Assembly: GCA_028023455.1 (NCBI GenBank)
Contig: JAQFVV010000027.1
Location: forward strand, 3,841,845 to 3,905,844
Direction of reading: 5' to 3'
DNA: 64,000 bases
Source of the DNA: Epiperipatus broadwayi
Lineage: Eukaryota > Onychophora > Udeonychophora > Euonychophora > Peripatidae
Each line of letters begins with the position of its first letter. Position 1 is the stretch's first letter. Position numbers and translations under genes: made by a program. Positions 23,531-36,374 of the stretch are shown piece after piece. The notes below the pieces were generated by a model. The model saw nothing but the letters and a program-made list of their open reading frames with translations. It ran no database searches and was not told the origin of the DNA.

Positions 23531-23533
23531 ATA
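23484..23533 (+). repeat. (TA)n run at RTE 5' edge
   Basis: About 50 bases of TA repeat with one TTTA interruption, lying between the RTE and the next HH-SINE. Confidence 0.9.
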
Positions 23534-23569
23534 ATTTGCATAAATAAATTAATATTATAATATAATTTG

Positions 23570-23835
23570 AAGATTTGCCATCTTAATATAAAGACTGAGC
23601 ACAGATTATATATCTGTGTGTAAGATGATGATCTAGACCAACTGATGAATGCTGATCTAACAAGAAATATGTATATTGGAGGTCATTCATCATTTTTTCA
23701 TGTTTGTGGACATGTATATTGGTTATACAAGATGGAGTAAATGACTAAAGAAAACTTGTAGGTCTGTATTCAAATGCTCTCTAATTACATATAGTTATTC
23801 ATAATAAACACAGAGTCATTTATATATACTCATAT
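23570..23835 (+). mobile_element. HH-SINE copy with ribozyme and degenerate B box
   Basis: The full plan is visible: 5' arm (AAGACTGAGCAC), ribozyme, then an A-box-like region and a B-box-like TGTATTCAAATGC near 23,766. Confidence 0.65.
23628..23686 (+). ncRNA. Type I hammerhead ribozyme (HH-SINE), catalytic boxes intact
   Basis: CTGATGA at 23,642-23,648, GAAA at 23,664-23,667 and stem III ATATGTAT with A as cleavage base. Proximal stem I is CCAA/TTGG. Distal stem I is ATGATC (23,628-23,633) with GGTCAT (23,681-23,686). Against the 51.2 kb copy (ATAATC/GATTAT) this is a compensatory A-U to G-C change. Stem II is weakened (TGCT versus AACA). Confidence 0.7.
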
Positions 23836-25200
23836 TTATTGTGTATGGCTATACTCATTTCTACTCAATCAAAAAACAAATATAATAAACTTACTACACT
23901 ATATCTTTATTTCTTTTTATAAAAATTGATAGCAAAATGTCAGCCTCTGACATAGCCATTGATATATCAAAACAATCCACTATCCCCACAATTAAACACC
24001 TAATATGAATGATATCTTTTTCTTCAATCCTCTTTTTAACTGTCAACAGATTAAGACCCCTTTAGATGTTTGAAAGTTTCTAAGATTTCATTAACTTCGG
24101 AATATATACAACCACTCCTATTTCCAATTATTTATTTCAGATTTCTCACAGACTTCTATATAAATAGACTAACTTTTTTAACATAATACAATAATGCATT
24201 ATAATTCTAATTTTCTGCTATTACTAAATCAATAACTTTCATTTTATCACACAAAAAAAAACATATTTTTAAAAAAAAAAATTCCTAAAGCTTTTAGCTT
24301 TGAGCTTAGAGAGTATTTTATTAAATGAAATAATGCACCATAATAAATTTATAGATAAACAAAATGAATATTGAATAAAATGTACATTGTTTCACCATAA
24401 CCCAAAGAAATGTGATTAATAAATGAGATTGTGAAAATCTAGATTATAATGTTTGAGAAACTGGATAAAGTGAGAGAGCACTGAAATGGAAAAAAATAGC
24501 TGTTGTAAAATATGATTTATAAAATTTACTGTATTTATAAATCTATTCACAAAATAGAAAGTGTGAATACATAACTAATATGGACGTATTAATTTCATGA
24601 ATAGGTTTATATTCTTAGCATTACATAATTGATGTTGAAAAATTATTTACATAGTCATTAAAATTATTTGTTACATATATGTATATATATATCAAAAGAA
24701 GAATTAAAGAATCTTTATTATTGAAAATTTATTATTCTGAAAAAATTAACTTATTTAAGAGTTCTTTTAATATTAAGGGTGGATGGAAGTGAATGGATTT
24801 GTGAGTAATAAACATTATATATATTGTGTAGTTTTTATAGTTCTTTACACTTGAGAAGTCTGCTTGTAGCAGTGAAACCTTTGCTTGTGTTTTAATATTT
24901 TTTTTTTTTTTTGCTGGTCTGTTTGAATTTTGGATTTGGGGTAATTTTAATTATATATATATGGATAGTACATAATTAAAATAATGCATAACAATACAAT
25001 GCATATCACATGTCATCCAGCATCTCTGAATAATATTCTGTAAAACATTTTTTGTTTGACAAAAATAGTATAATTATCAACAGAATATAATCCAACAAAT
25101 AAGGTTTGTATTTTTGCTTTTAATTATATAGATTAAGAACCCCACTACCAGATATATAAACTGTTCCAAAATCACTGTTATAAAAATAAACTCACTTATA
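23836..25200. other. Unannotated AT-rich DNA with one HHR-like hairpin
   Basis: At 24,851-24,880 TTGAGAAGT-CTGC-TTGTA-GCAG-TGAAAC resembles the 11.4 and 46.4 kb hammerhead-like cores, but without a stem I. No genes seen. Confidence 0.35.
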
Positions 25201-25204
25201 GTTA

Positions 25205-25305
25205 TTCACAAGTCAAAACAACACTCTCCATATAGTAGTGCCATCTTGTGCTAACAAGAGCAATCAATGGATGCCAGAAGGCTTGTGCATAAAATCCCTA
25301 TCTTA
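25205..25305 (+). mobile_element. Single arm of FB-1 foldback
   Basis: CACTCTCCATATAGTAGTGCC, GCAATCAATGGATGC and TTGTGCATAAAATCCC match the terminal arms at 16,960 and 47,705; the partner arm is absent. Confidence 0.6.
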
Positions 25306-27420
25306 GTTATTCACAAGCTTGTTTAATACTTGTTTTCAATTTAAATAATTCTGACCTGACATTGGTGACAATATTACAGAGAAATCATCACAAATATAAT
25401 ATAAATTATAAATAAATGAAAATAATTTTTTAGCAGTATTAGTATTTATTTCATATCACATTTGGTCTTTATATACTAATGGTTGTGACACATGAAGTAA
25501 AAATCAAAAAATGAATAAATAGCTACAACAGAAACTCTGTCTGAAGGAAAATGAAAAGAAGGGGGTGAAAATGATAAAATAGACATGAATAAATGTTATC
25601 ATAAAATTTGTTTTAAAAAAAAGAGGATTAAAGTAACTGATAGTTATCAGTTTTTGGAAGCAGCAATTAAACAGTTGAAGTGTTTTTCTTGTGTGAGACG
25701 ATCTGACTTAAAAAAAAAAATAGTGTGTTATTATTTATAGATAATGATCATTCTAAAGCCATAACTACTATAGCTATTCTATGTGTACATGGAGCTGTTA
25801 TTTAAAATAATTTATGGCGTGGAAGTAAAACTTAGACATCTTATCGACTAGCGTAATGACATTATATATATATTTTTTGTTTCCACAACATTTCAAAAAT
25901 ATATTAGTAAGATCATATAGTAATCAAAATGTTTTTTAATTTTCTGGATACGATACTATAATCTTCTGTTGTAAAATCATATCTTTATTGGGTTGGATGT
26001 GTGGAATGAATGATAATACAACACTTCCTAAAGGGATGTTTTATGGCGAACAGACTTTCTTTATAATATAAAGGTTATCTTGAAGACATTCTAAAGAATT
26101 GCAGTAGGATTAGACATGATGTAAAAGTATTTCAGGAAGAAAAATTTGCCCCAGAAGTTAAATAAACAGAATAATGGACCAATTTATTCTATATATGAAT
26201 GTATTTGTGGATCACAGTGGCGGCTTCGTTTGCGTTTGCAAATGGTTGTTGTTGTTGCAAATGATGATGATGATGATAAATATATAACATACGTCACGTG
26301 CCTACAAATACAATATTCTCGACTAGACTTTATAATGTATGATTCTGTAAAAATGTAGAGAAGAATAAAATTTAATTGTTCCCCTTTAAAACGGAACAAT
26401 TTTTCATCACGTGATTCTAGGGTTATCTTTTAATTGGTTTTCTCTATTTCTAACACTTACGGAAAGTGGAATTCTGATCGGTCTTTTGTTTGTGTTAAAT
26501 TAAATTTCCTGATAGCTTTTTTTTTTAAAAAAGTCTGCCACTTAGGGGTGCATCCCCTATTTAAAGGACAAGAACTACGCGCTTGTGTGGATTGAAATCA
26601 CATCGTAAGCTCCCAAAGAGAACTTTTCACTCTTTGTGTAAAATGAACCAAAGGATAAGCCCAGCTTGTTTAGTAAAGCAACTCTGATCTACCTCTATGA
26701 AATATTTGAAAAAATTTCCGGGACCACTAGTTTAAGAGTTCAACCGCTATAGAGTCAGCTGACACGTGTTTTGGAAGTGTTAAAAAGAAAAAATATGTAT
26801 ATTATTATGTAAAACATTTCACTGGCTTTGTAACGGAGCCAGATGTTAATATTAAACTTTATTGAGAGAGAGAAGCTCGCTTGACTTTTTGTTTATAAAT
26901 AAAAATTCAGTTTTAAGTAATCGGTCTGTAAGGTTTGATTATGAAAGTCAATATTATGGGGGCTTTCATTTAAAAATCTTGAGTGAAATTGGCGTAATAA
27001 TTTTAATTTTTAAATACTTCAGTGCGCGAAAGACTCTCAAGGATATTTAATGAAAACCTATTTTAAAAACGATATTAAATCTTATTATTATTTAATTCTG
27101 ATTATGTTTTATTTTACGGCAAACTAAATTCAGTATTTAAGTTTTGCAAATAAATTAAATGGTTGTCACTAATATCAAATCAAATAAAATAAAGGAATAT
27201 ATTGAAGACAATTTAAAGGAAGTTGCGGGTAGTGCATACGAAGAATAAAAAACCGAATGACAACCCAAAGATTAATAGAATGGTAGAAAGAATATAAATA
27301 TAATCTACAAGATAAAACTATATGTAGAAAGATTAATAGTAAATTAAGACTTGAAACAGATTATTGTATTTGTATGCGCATTACTTGTATACAAAATATA
27401 TACATAAACATGTAATATAT
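25306..27420. other. Unannotated, comparatively repeat-poor DNA
   Basis: No clear mobile element. Frames at 26,146-26,358 and 26,862-27,050 lack motifs. Base composition around 26.4-26.9 kb is slightly less AT-rich and may include host single-copy sequence. Confidence 0.3.
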
Positions 27421-27427
27421 TAAAACA

Positions 27428-27572
27428 CGCAAAACTGTCTATATGTATTGCCACTCAGTGCAAGCTAGAGTAATCAATGGATGCACTAGATGGGGATTTT
27501 ATGCACAAGACTTCTGGAATCCATTGATTACTATGACTTCCACTGAGTGACAATATATATAGAGAGTTTTGT
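27428..27572. mobile_element. FB-1 foldback, internally deleted
   Basis: Two arms joined almost directly: AGAGTAATCAATGGATGC and GAATCCATTGATTACTATG, with GCCACTCAG / CTGAGTGAC outside. The ribozyme-bearing centre is missing. Flanking ATGGTGATCATATGA is shared with 47,996-48,010. Confidence 0.7.
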
Positions 27573-27900
27573 CTGTTTTAATAATAGTTATAAACAAGCA
27601 TAGCAAATGGTGATCATATGATGTTTATTGGCTTAACATCTAATGTAACGTCTAGTCGTGCAACTATTGAAGGAAAGGGTTTCAAATGCCCTTCTAGGTG
27701 TGCCTAGCACTTTCAGCTGTACCATGGTAGCCTTGTGTCTGAGTATGTTAACATTTCTAGCTATACTGAGGTAGCTTGCCTCGTGTCAGATGTATTATCT
27801 AGAAACTTCCGGTTTGACTATGACCGCACCTTACTGTTTTGCAATCAAATTATAGATCAACCAGTGTATTATCCATTATTCACTAAATTTTCATCAAAGT
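27573..27900. other. Unannotated DNA
   Basis: Nothing recognised beyond a loose inverted similarity around GTAGCCTTGTGTC / GTAGCTTGCCTCGTGTC. Confidence 0.3.
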
Positions 27901-27904
27901 GAAC

Positions 27905-28055
27905 TGCCAATTTATAGCCAGGGTCTCTTCACTAATGAGAGCAATCCAATTCACTTAGCATCTTTACCTATTCTTTAGTCTATAATAATGAATACTGAAT
28001 GCAATCAAGATATGATTGTGATCTGGAGAAATCCATTACTTGAAAGTAAGTTGAT
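27905..28055 (+). repeat. Dispersed repeat, copy 1
   Basis: Direct match to 29,190-29,350 (TTTATAGCCAG, AATGAGAGCAAT / AATGAGGGCAATT, ATTGTGATCTG / ATTGTAATCTG). Family unknown. Confidence 0.6.
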
Positions 28056-29189
28056 TATACAAAGAATGTGGTTACAGTGCATGTTGAAAGCCAGCTGCAA
28101 AGAACCATGATTAGTCTTCATATTGGTCAAGTTTAAACTTCCATAAAAGTAGGGATGCCTTAGCCCAATATAAGAGAAGTCAACCTCTTTTCTGGGTGCA
28201 AGCCAGAAAGTTAGATAAATCAAGTTAGGGACTACCAATATTTAGTGATGTATGCCTATCCAGTCTGACCACAACATCCCATGACTATACATTATGTATC
28301 GGCTGCCTTATACACTATATGCATTGAAGAAAAAATCTACTCCACATAAATTAATTTACTTGAACTTATTTCTGTTAATAGAGGGGGGAAAGTCTTACTG
28401 TACATAAAAAAAAAATTTTTAAAATAAAATTAAAAGTAATTACTAATGGAAATGGATTTGGAATAAACTTTTTCAAAATTAGAAAACAAAAATTATTACC
28501 TAAATGAAAAATATTTAATGAGTGAACAATTTGGATCAAATTAAAATTATCAACATTGATGATGATTTGTGGGGCCCTTGTTTTCAGATGAACTTGATTT
28601 TGGCAAAGTACTACTGTCAGCATTCGTCTGTCCAAAATACCTAATGATAATGCAGAAATCTCACTTCAATCTCTAGTACTCAAAGAGGGAGAAATCGGGA
28701 GATTTTTTGGCACTTAGCTCAGGAAGTTTGCATTTAGCTGTGAGTTCAAGGATTTTTTAAATGAAGTGCTAAAATATTGTTACATTTGTAGAATGGGTCA
28801 TCATGGCCTCAGGATCAAATTTTATTATCTTTGGATCCACAGTTTCATTAGTAACTCTGACTGAATTTCTGGTGATTCATCTCACTCCATTAAACAAAGT
28901 AGTACCAGAATTAAGGCTATAGTTTGGAAAACTGAATGGTCTAATACCTTTTCTGATCAAAACAAGTTTAATTGTGAGAGTATTGTTACAGATGTAGTGA
29001 ACTTTACCACACATGCTCATTTAGAAATATGGTTTGCATTTTCTATAAATGAGTCAAACATATAGAACTTCTTTGTTTAAAAAAAAAAAGAGAAAAGAAT
29101 GGAAGAGTCTATTCTAAAGAGAGACAAAGGCAAAGTAAAATGAAATATGAAGCTATAATATCCATTGTTGCCTGACCTTATGTACAAAT
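28056..29189. other. Unannotated DNA between two repeat copies
   Basis: No motif-bearing frame; may be the interior of a larger unknown element bounded by the direct repeats. Confidence 0.3.
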
Positions 29190-29350
29190 AACTGCTAATT
29201 TATAGCCAGATCCCTCTCTTAATGAGGGCAATTGGATTCATTAAGCATTTTCATCTATATATATTCACTGGTTTGTAGTGATGAATTCTGAATTCATTCA
29301 AGATAAGATTGTAATCTGAATATGCTCATTATCTGAAGATAAGTTGAGCC
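29190..29350 (+). repeat. Dispersed repeat, copy 2
   Basis: Partner of 27,905-28,055, diverged by perhaps a fifth. Confidence 0.6.
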
Positions 29351-29970
29351 ATAATAAAGATAATAACTAAATTGTTAGAAAATAAATGTAATAAGATGGA
29401 AAAGTGTAAAGAAAAAGTAAATTAGATATTTAATTTATAGTAGATCAAAAGAAGAATAAAAAATATGCAACAACAAGAAGCAATATTAGTAAATAAGATG
29501 AAGACATTAGTAAAGTGGGTAAAGATATTGGAAAGTAGGGACATCAGTGGCAGTCACTCACAGATGAGTATCACTCATTCCAATTCCTAGAGAAATAAAG
29601 ATAAAAGGAGGAAAAAGATATAATATATTAGAAATGAGTTTGCATGGCCGTGCAATCAAATCTGTGAATCACACACACACACATATATATATAATGTAAC
29701 CTTGTTGGCTTACATAGCATACACTAATATAGTGTATGTGCATATATATACGTAAAATAAAGGAAAAGTAGAAATAAACACAGACAAAAATTATAGTAGA
29801 TATTTTTTACATTTACTGAAGTAGAAATAAACATAGAATAAAATTTTGTAGATTTTTTTTATATTTCATAAAATAAAATAATAATTAAAGGGTTAAATAA
29901 CTCTGGGTTTAAAGTAAAATTTCATTATGAAATTAATATTTTTAAAAAGGTCTGAATAAATATAAATATT

Positions 29971-30159
<189 letters not shown>

Positions 30160-31639
30160 TGAAATGTAAAAACACAATATTGTTTTCAAAATTTTTTAAT
30201 TAATTAAAACATGTATATGTTTTCAAAGGGATTAGAGAGCAAAAAATAAACTCTGTCTTCATCAAGGTGTTGTTATCACCTTAGATGATCCTATAAAAGG
30301 GCTGATAACAAACTAGCTCCAGTTTTTGGATAATGATTTTGAAGAGAGCAGTATGTTGTTGGCTGTAGCAGAGAGTTGGCAGAAAAGCTACCACGAATTG
30401 ATACAGCTGAAGGCAGAACATTAGATTTAGAAGCTACTAATATTTCCTTCTCAGGAGTTTGAATTCTCTTGGAAAAAATGACCCACTTCTTTGTGCTGTA
30501 ATTCATAGCCTTAAACAGAGAGGATAGTGGCTTGTCTAAAATTTATTAAATCAAAACAGCTGATTGCCTGGAATAGTTCTATACAGATGGGAGACCAATA
30601 TTATACATGGATTGCATGTTTATCTGATGATGAAAACAAACCGGGATTATATTTTTCTAATGTATCAAAAGAACCAGCTTGCTAAATGAATAATTATATA
30701 TATGCTGATGTATCTAAAAGCAGAGAAAAACAGATAAAAATATATACAGCTTTAGTGAGTAGAGTTATATATAATAATGAAATTCTAAATAAATTGTTTA
30801 GTAAAATTACATTTCGAAAGTGATGCGTGAATTTGTACTTTTTATGTTTATGGTGGGTGTATAGTTGAGCAGGGCTGTGTGGATGCAATGTGCTTATGGT
30901 GATCTGAAGTATATGATCAAAACTGTCTAGACCTAGATATTGAGCTCTCAGGGTTGTCCAGCAGCGTATATGTAGGCCTCATGAATAGGCCTTGGTCTCA
31001 TGAATAGACTTCCTCTAAAGCTCCTAAGACTCACAAGAGATGAGCAGGACTGGCTCAGTGCCTGATATTTTTTTTCTGGATACTATTTCTTGTGGATGAT
31101 CTGTCTAGGTACTTAGAAGGGGCAGTACTTAAAAATGAGATATTTTAGTGACATCATGGGGCATTGTATACTTAGTCCATGCTTGACTATCTACTTATCA
31201 TGGCATGAAGAGCTGCACTTCACATATTCACTTTTCCTCTCTCACCTTGCCTACTTTATCAGAATTAACTAATCAAGCAGAAAGACATTTAGAAATTTAT
31301 ATTTTCTTAATTCTACAAAATGATTGTATATTTCGTTTATAAAAAAAAAAAAGACATTTTAAATCAATCAACAATCATCTGTCAAAAATTTAATCGGATT
31401 TTAAGAAAAAAAAAAGCTATATTCAACAAAAAGAATAATTGTGAAATAACTTTTATCATTATAACAAATATGTATTGTTATTTATTGTTTGACAAAATTA
31501 AATTTATAAATAATCTGTGTGCACATTTATGTCAATGATTGTCAAATAGGACATATATGCAAATTTTAATTTTTTTTTTGTATTAAATGTCAATTCATTT
31601 ATTGAATATTCATTATATATTATAAATCGCGCATCTGTG

Positions 31640-34236
31640 TCACATATTGAAACAGTAAGATTCGTATTCGAATCTTAAGTTTCACCTTTTTCTGTCGTCT
31701 CTCACTGACCGGTCTATCCCACCCAAATTTAAACTTTTTGGTATCGAGTTGTGTGTGTAACAATATTAAAAATGTATAAATATATGTAGCATTCAGCATA
31801 AACACACACACATTTTGATCTCAAATTAAAGGCAATAAATAGGATTATTATTTATTTTGGATTATAAAGTTCGTATTTATTGCTTTGTTTAAATTTCATT
31901 TAATAATAATTCTAAAAAAATCTGATGTAATATTTAATTAAAAGTTAAAATAATCTTATGTTCCCTTTTTGTCTTTGAAATTTAAAAGCATCGGTCAGTG
32001 ATAGATAATAGCTTAATTAAAGAAAAATTCCCCAAAATATAATTAGTAAATGTAAAATGTAAACAATAGAACCACAGCTTTCTTTAATTAAAACCAACAA
32101 AATGCATTGATTATCCTCAGGGCAGATTAAGTAGAACCTAAAAATACCTTAACAAAAATGTGAAAGATCAAGATAAGAAAAGAGGCCATCTTAGACTTGC
32201 TGGAGACATTCACTTAAACTTTAGCTCTGCTCTCGATCACTGAGAGTCTCCAAAATATAAAAATAAATTGTTCCTGCCAAGGTATGACTGAGTAAAAGCA
32301 CCTAGATTATTCTCCATCGGGAGATGGCCTATCGGTTGCTGAACTTTCCATTGCCCTTCATAAATTCACCATAAAGATCTGCTGCCTGAAATAAATGAGA
32401 AAGCTGCTGCTGCTGTGAAAGTAAATGAAATATCTAAATACAAGAAAGAATTGCCACTCGTGAACTTTTTGCTGCTAAACTAATGGAATCAGAAAACTTC
32501 TCACAAAACAGGTACCTGTCTGTGTTCAAACTCTAGAGTACTCTAATAACATGCTATAGCTCTTCTTCATATTACTTATCTAAATTATAAAATGTAAAAA
32601 CTATCATTTGTATAACTAAAATTGAATAATTAATGTAATGTGTAAATGTCTCTAATAATCTAGCTTACCTCACTCTATCCTTCTTGGGTGCGTATTTCTA
32701 TAATCTACATTTTTATCTATAGTTATTATTTAATTATTGCATGCTCATAATTGTCTCAATTTTCAAAGTTTAAATCTATGATCGCTTGAAATAGTGAATG
32801 CATGTCAGATTTCATTAACATTACTTTCATAAATAATTTAATTTTCATATAAACTGACACACATTCAATGCTTCATTTATTGTAATGCAGGGGTCTACAA
32901 CTTCGCAAATGGCTGGCATATTAGTTGTAATCATTCCCAGTTTAGATATGTTTTGTATATATTAAATCTTAATGAATAATTCCATCAAATTACATTTCTT
33001 TGAGAGTCACCAACGTTCTTTAGTAAATGTTGATAATGTAAGCCCGAGTCAGAAATCTACTTAAATCTCATCATAATCGTTTATACATTATACATGTGTT
33101 ACATTTTAGAGATGCGATGACCCATTCCGCTGTGAAATTTCCAGATTCTTCAGGGTTGAAATTAACCCCAGTCATCCTACACAAGTGGGCATAATGGGTG
33201 CTCCCATAGGACTTGACGAAGTCATGCAGCCAGCCGGCAAACTGTGACATGGACCGCTTGTCCCTGGTTATTCTTATGTGACATCTTACTTCATTGGGCC
33301 GATGGCAGAGACCAGCCTGACATTCTTATAAATCCATTCGCGGCATTGCAGTTTTGATATACTGCCATTCCATGTCACCTTTCTAAAGCGTACCACGTGT
33401 TCATTTACTTAATTTTATTATTCTATATATCACTCCGCCTCAGCATTATCTTCATAAGCCACTCTCAAATAAAGGTTTGCCCTTAGTGATAAATAAATAT
33501 TTTAATTAAATAAATATATGTCCGCCACTACTCTTAAATCTTACTTTAGAGTCCTGCATTGCAAAGGTATAAATCCCTCTAGGCATGCATTATAAATACT
33601 TACTCGAGAATTTTAGGTAGCTAGATTACGCCTTCAAATAAATGAATTCCTTTTGTAAACATTACAGTATCGGAAATACCGCTACTGAGGTCCTCAAGAT
33701 AAAATAAGGTCGAAACAAATAAATGTATTCCTTTTGTAAACATTACAGTATCGGAAATACCGCTACTGAAGTCCTCAATATCAAATAATGTATAAATAAA
33801 TAAATGTATTCTTTAAAATATAATAGTATTGCAAATGCCGCTAATGAAGCTTTGAATCCATAAAATATTATTAGTAAATGATTGTTTTATTAAAATGTAT
33901 TAATAAATAATTTTAAACTATATGCCTGCAGTTACGTTTCATTTATTCGATACCAATTCTATATAATATTTCCTCGATTATGTAAATATGAATGTTTAAT
34001 TAATATTAGTTTGATTATTGGCTAACTTGAGAATAAAATCATGAATCTCTTGCATATCCCTGACCACCGTGCCTAAGGAAATATTTACTAATGTCGCATT
34101 AGATGCATTGTTTCATGGAACCGATAAACTATGTTCGAACTCAGTAACACGGGTGGCTTCGCTACCTCGATGGTGCTGCTGTTCTGTGTGGTGGTCGAAT
34201 TCTGCACTGTTTATGAGTCACACGTTTTCTGACTGT
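31640..34236. other. 2.6-kb segment present only in duplication copy A
   Basis: Bounded by sites where copy B reads straight through (GTCTGTGCGCACATATATG at 38,206). Contains coding-like but broken stretches (32,380-32,510, Ala/Lys-rich) ending at an AACAGGTACCT that resembles a splice donor. It also holds a somewhat less AT-rich block at 33,110-33,400 and three 81-bp tandem units. The 33,400-33,760 part is related to 40,960-41,260. Either B lost it or A gained it. Confidence 0.45.
33647..33855 (+). repeat. 81-bp tandem repeat, about 2.6 units
   Basis: Units begin at about 33,647, 33,728 and 33,809 with TTCCTTTTGTAAACATTACAG; the third is degenerate. A single related unit with missing G bases lies at 41,181-41,245. 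Confidence 0.8.
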
Positions 34237-35395
34237 TACCATATATGTAAACCATAGTTATAATTTGAATCTATTTTATTATACTTTTTGTAAATTAATG
34301 TAGCAATTTAAATTTTGAATAGTAATTATGTAAATTACAAATGTAATAATTATTTTGTTTAATTGAAATGTCTTCATCATATGCTATAAAACACCCATCT
34401 GTGTATGGATATATATATATGGGTTTATAGAATCTAATTGAGAAATATTGTAAAACCATGTAATAACTTTAGTCATATATATAATTTTGTATAGTTTTCA
34501 AAATCAGAGCCTTATCCTATAAGATCTTAAATACATTTATTTTTATTTTTATCTTTTTGTTAATAATAAACTTGTATTTAATTGTTAAAATTGTATTCCA
34601 TCATTTCTTGTTCACATACAGTAATAGAGCTTTATGTTCTCTGAGCTAGATTCGGACACGGATAAATGGGGATGTGTACTTAGTGCTTTGGGGCATGCAG
34701 AGATGATCAATCAGCATCTTGGGTGGTGCAAAAGAGGATACTCTTTAAAGCCCATGCACTATTATTTTTTATTTTACTTTAGTCTTATTAAAATTTAAGT
34801 TTATCGTTGGCCAGTACAAGTGGCCTGAGCATTGATGATGATCAGCATGTTTTAAATGTCCCAGCATTATTGATTCAATTTCTGATTATTGGGTATTTTA
34901 ATTGATGAGCACTAAGCTGGTGCATCCAAGTTATGTTTAAATAATTGCCCAAGGTCGCAAAGGCTCAGTAGTTAGCCTGGTCTTCAGAAGACCCATTTCC
35001 AATCCAGTCACAAGGTTGACTGTTGATTTATATTTTTTATTGTTCAAATCTAGCCACAAGATGGTCTGTTGATTTAATTCTGATTTATTGTACTAATTTG
35101 TTTATTCCCATCAATGATGATGATGGATGGTTATTTCTCTTGAGTATTTATTTGTACTTAATTTTAAATGATAATGCTGGTTGATATATGATTGATAAAT
35201 AATTATGCTTGTAATTGCTCTTCTGACTTAGCTGGCTGATCTCTCAATGATCTCAGAGATTCTCTAATCTCATTTTATTCTTAAATATATTTACTTATAG
35301 ATACACTTTGTAACTTTAACAAATTATTGATATTTCATGTTAAAATGGACTGGAAGTGATGATGATAGTTCCATCACACAGTTCAAATCTTTATA

Positions 35396-36374
35396 TATTC
35401 ATCCCACATACCCCTAACCATTATGAATGGCTACCTAACTGAGGGCCGATGATGATCATGTACTGTGGAAATCATTATAGATGGCTGCCCAACATATGGC
35501 TGATGATTATTACATATTGGTGATCATGACTACAAAATTATCACCAAACCACATCTGAGAAAGAAAAAAATATGCATTTTATGCAGAATTAATTTTAAAA
35601 ATTACTGTGAAATAAGTGACAGGAGTATTGATGATGATTATAAAATAGTAATTTTCATGTATGTTTGGAGAGGTTCATGTTTGGAGTTAAATAGAAAATC
35701 AATGATTTTGAAGATTGTTTTTGGTGTTTGATTGTTGAAATTTGTTTAGCTGTATTTTTAGTTTTGATGATGGATCGAGATTTTGTCATTGGCTTGAGAA
35801 TGCAATGTTTTCATGCAGCTCTGAGGGTGTTGTATCTCCACTATTTGCTCCAACCTATTTTTTTATTTTATAGTGTTTTTCATAAGGCAGTTAACATAGT
35901 CCTGCTATGATTCCAGCCTCTAAGTCTCTAAAGAAAAGGAGCAAGGTATAGATTGTATTTTCCCAGCCCATAAGACTCAAAAAAGCAGGGCATAGTTTTG
36001 TATTTTCTAGCCCATAAGACTCAAAAAAAGCAGGGCATAGTTTTGTATTTTCCAGACCCTCCATAAAAGAGGGTCTTGCAATAATTTTGCATTATCTTTA
36101 CCATAGGTTGTAGTAGCTTATAGTGTCTCATTTGAAGTAGCACCCTTGGTGTTCATGGTGCATTGTGTACTTATAGTCCAATGGCTGAATTCTTTAGCTA
36201 TCTCAAAATTGCAAATCACTATTCATTCTGTTAACTGTCGGATGTCTGTCAGATCTCTAAAAAAATGATTAGTACATAGTTTTAGATATGAACTTTGTTT
36301 TGATTATGCATGTAATTAAAATATTGTTAGATAGGTATTTCATTTCTATTTTTCTTTTGTCTCAGACTGGGGCA
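35396..36374. other. Spacer between duplication copies
   Basis: Includes a small direct repeat (GCCCATAAGACTCAAAAAA twice, 35,967-36,040). The frame at 35,728-35,910 has no motif. Confidence 0.35.

Noticed and set aside
26146-26399. Overlapping 70-codon frames on both strands
   Set aside because: Partly driven by a GATGAT run; no motif, splice or start context.
34876-34925. TTGATGAGCAC hairpin resembling a hammerhead core
   Set aside because: The helix GCAC/GTGC is followed by ATCC or ATGC, not GAAA, in both duplication copies.
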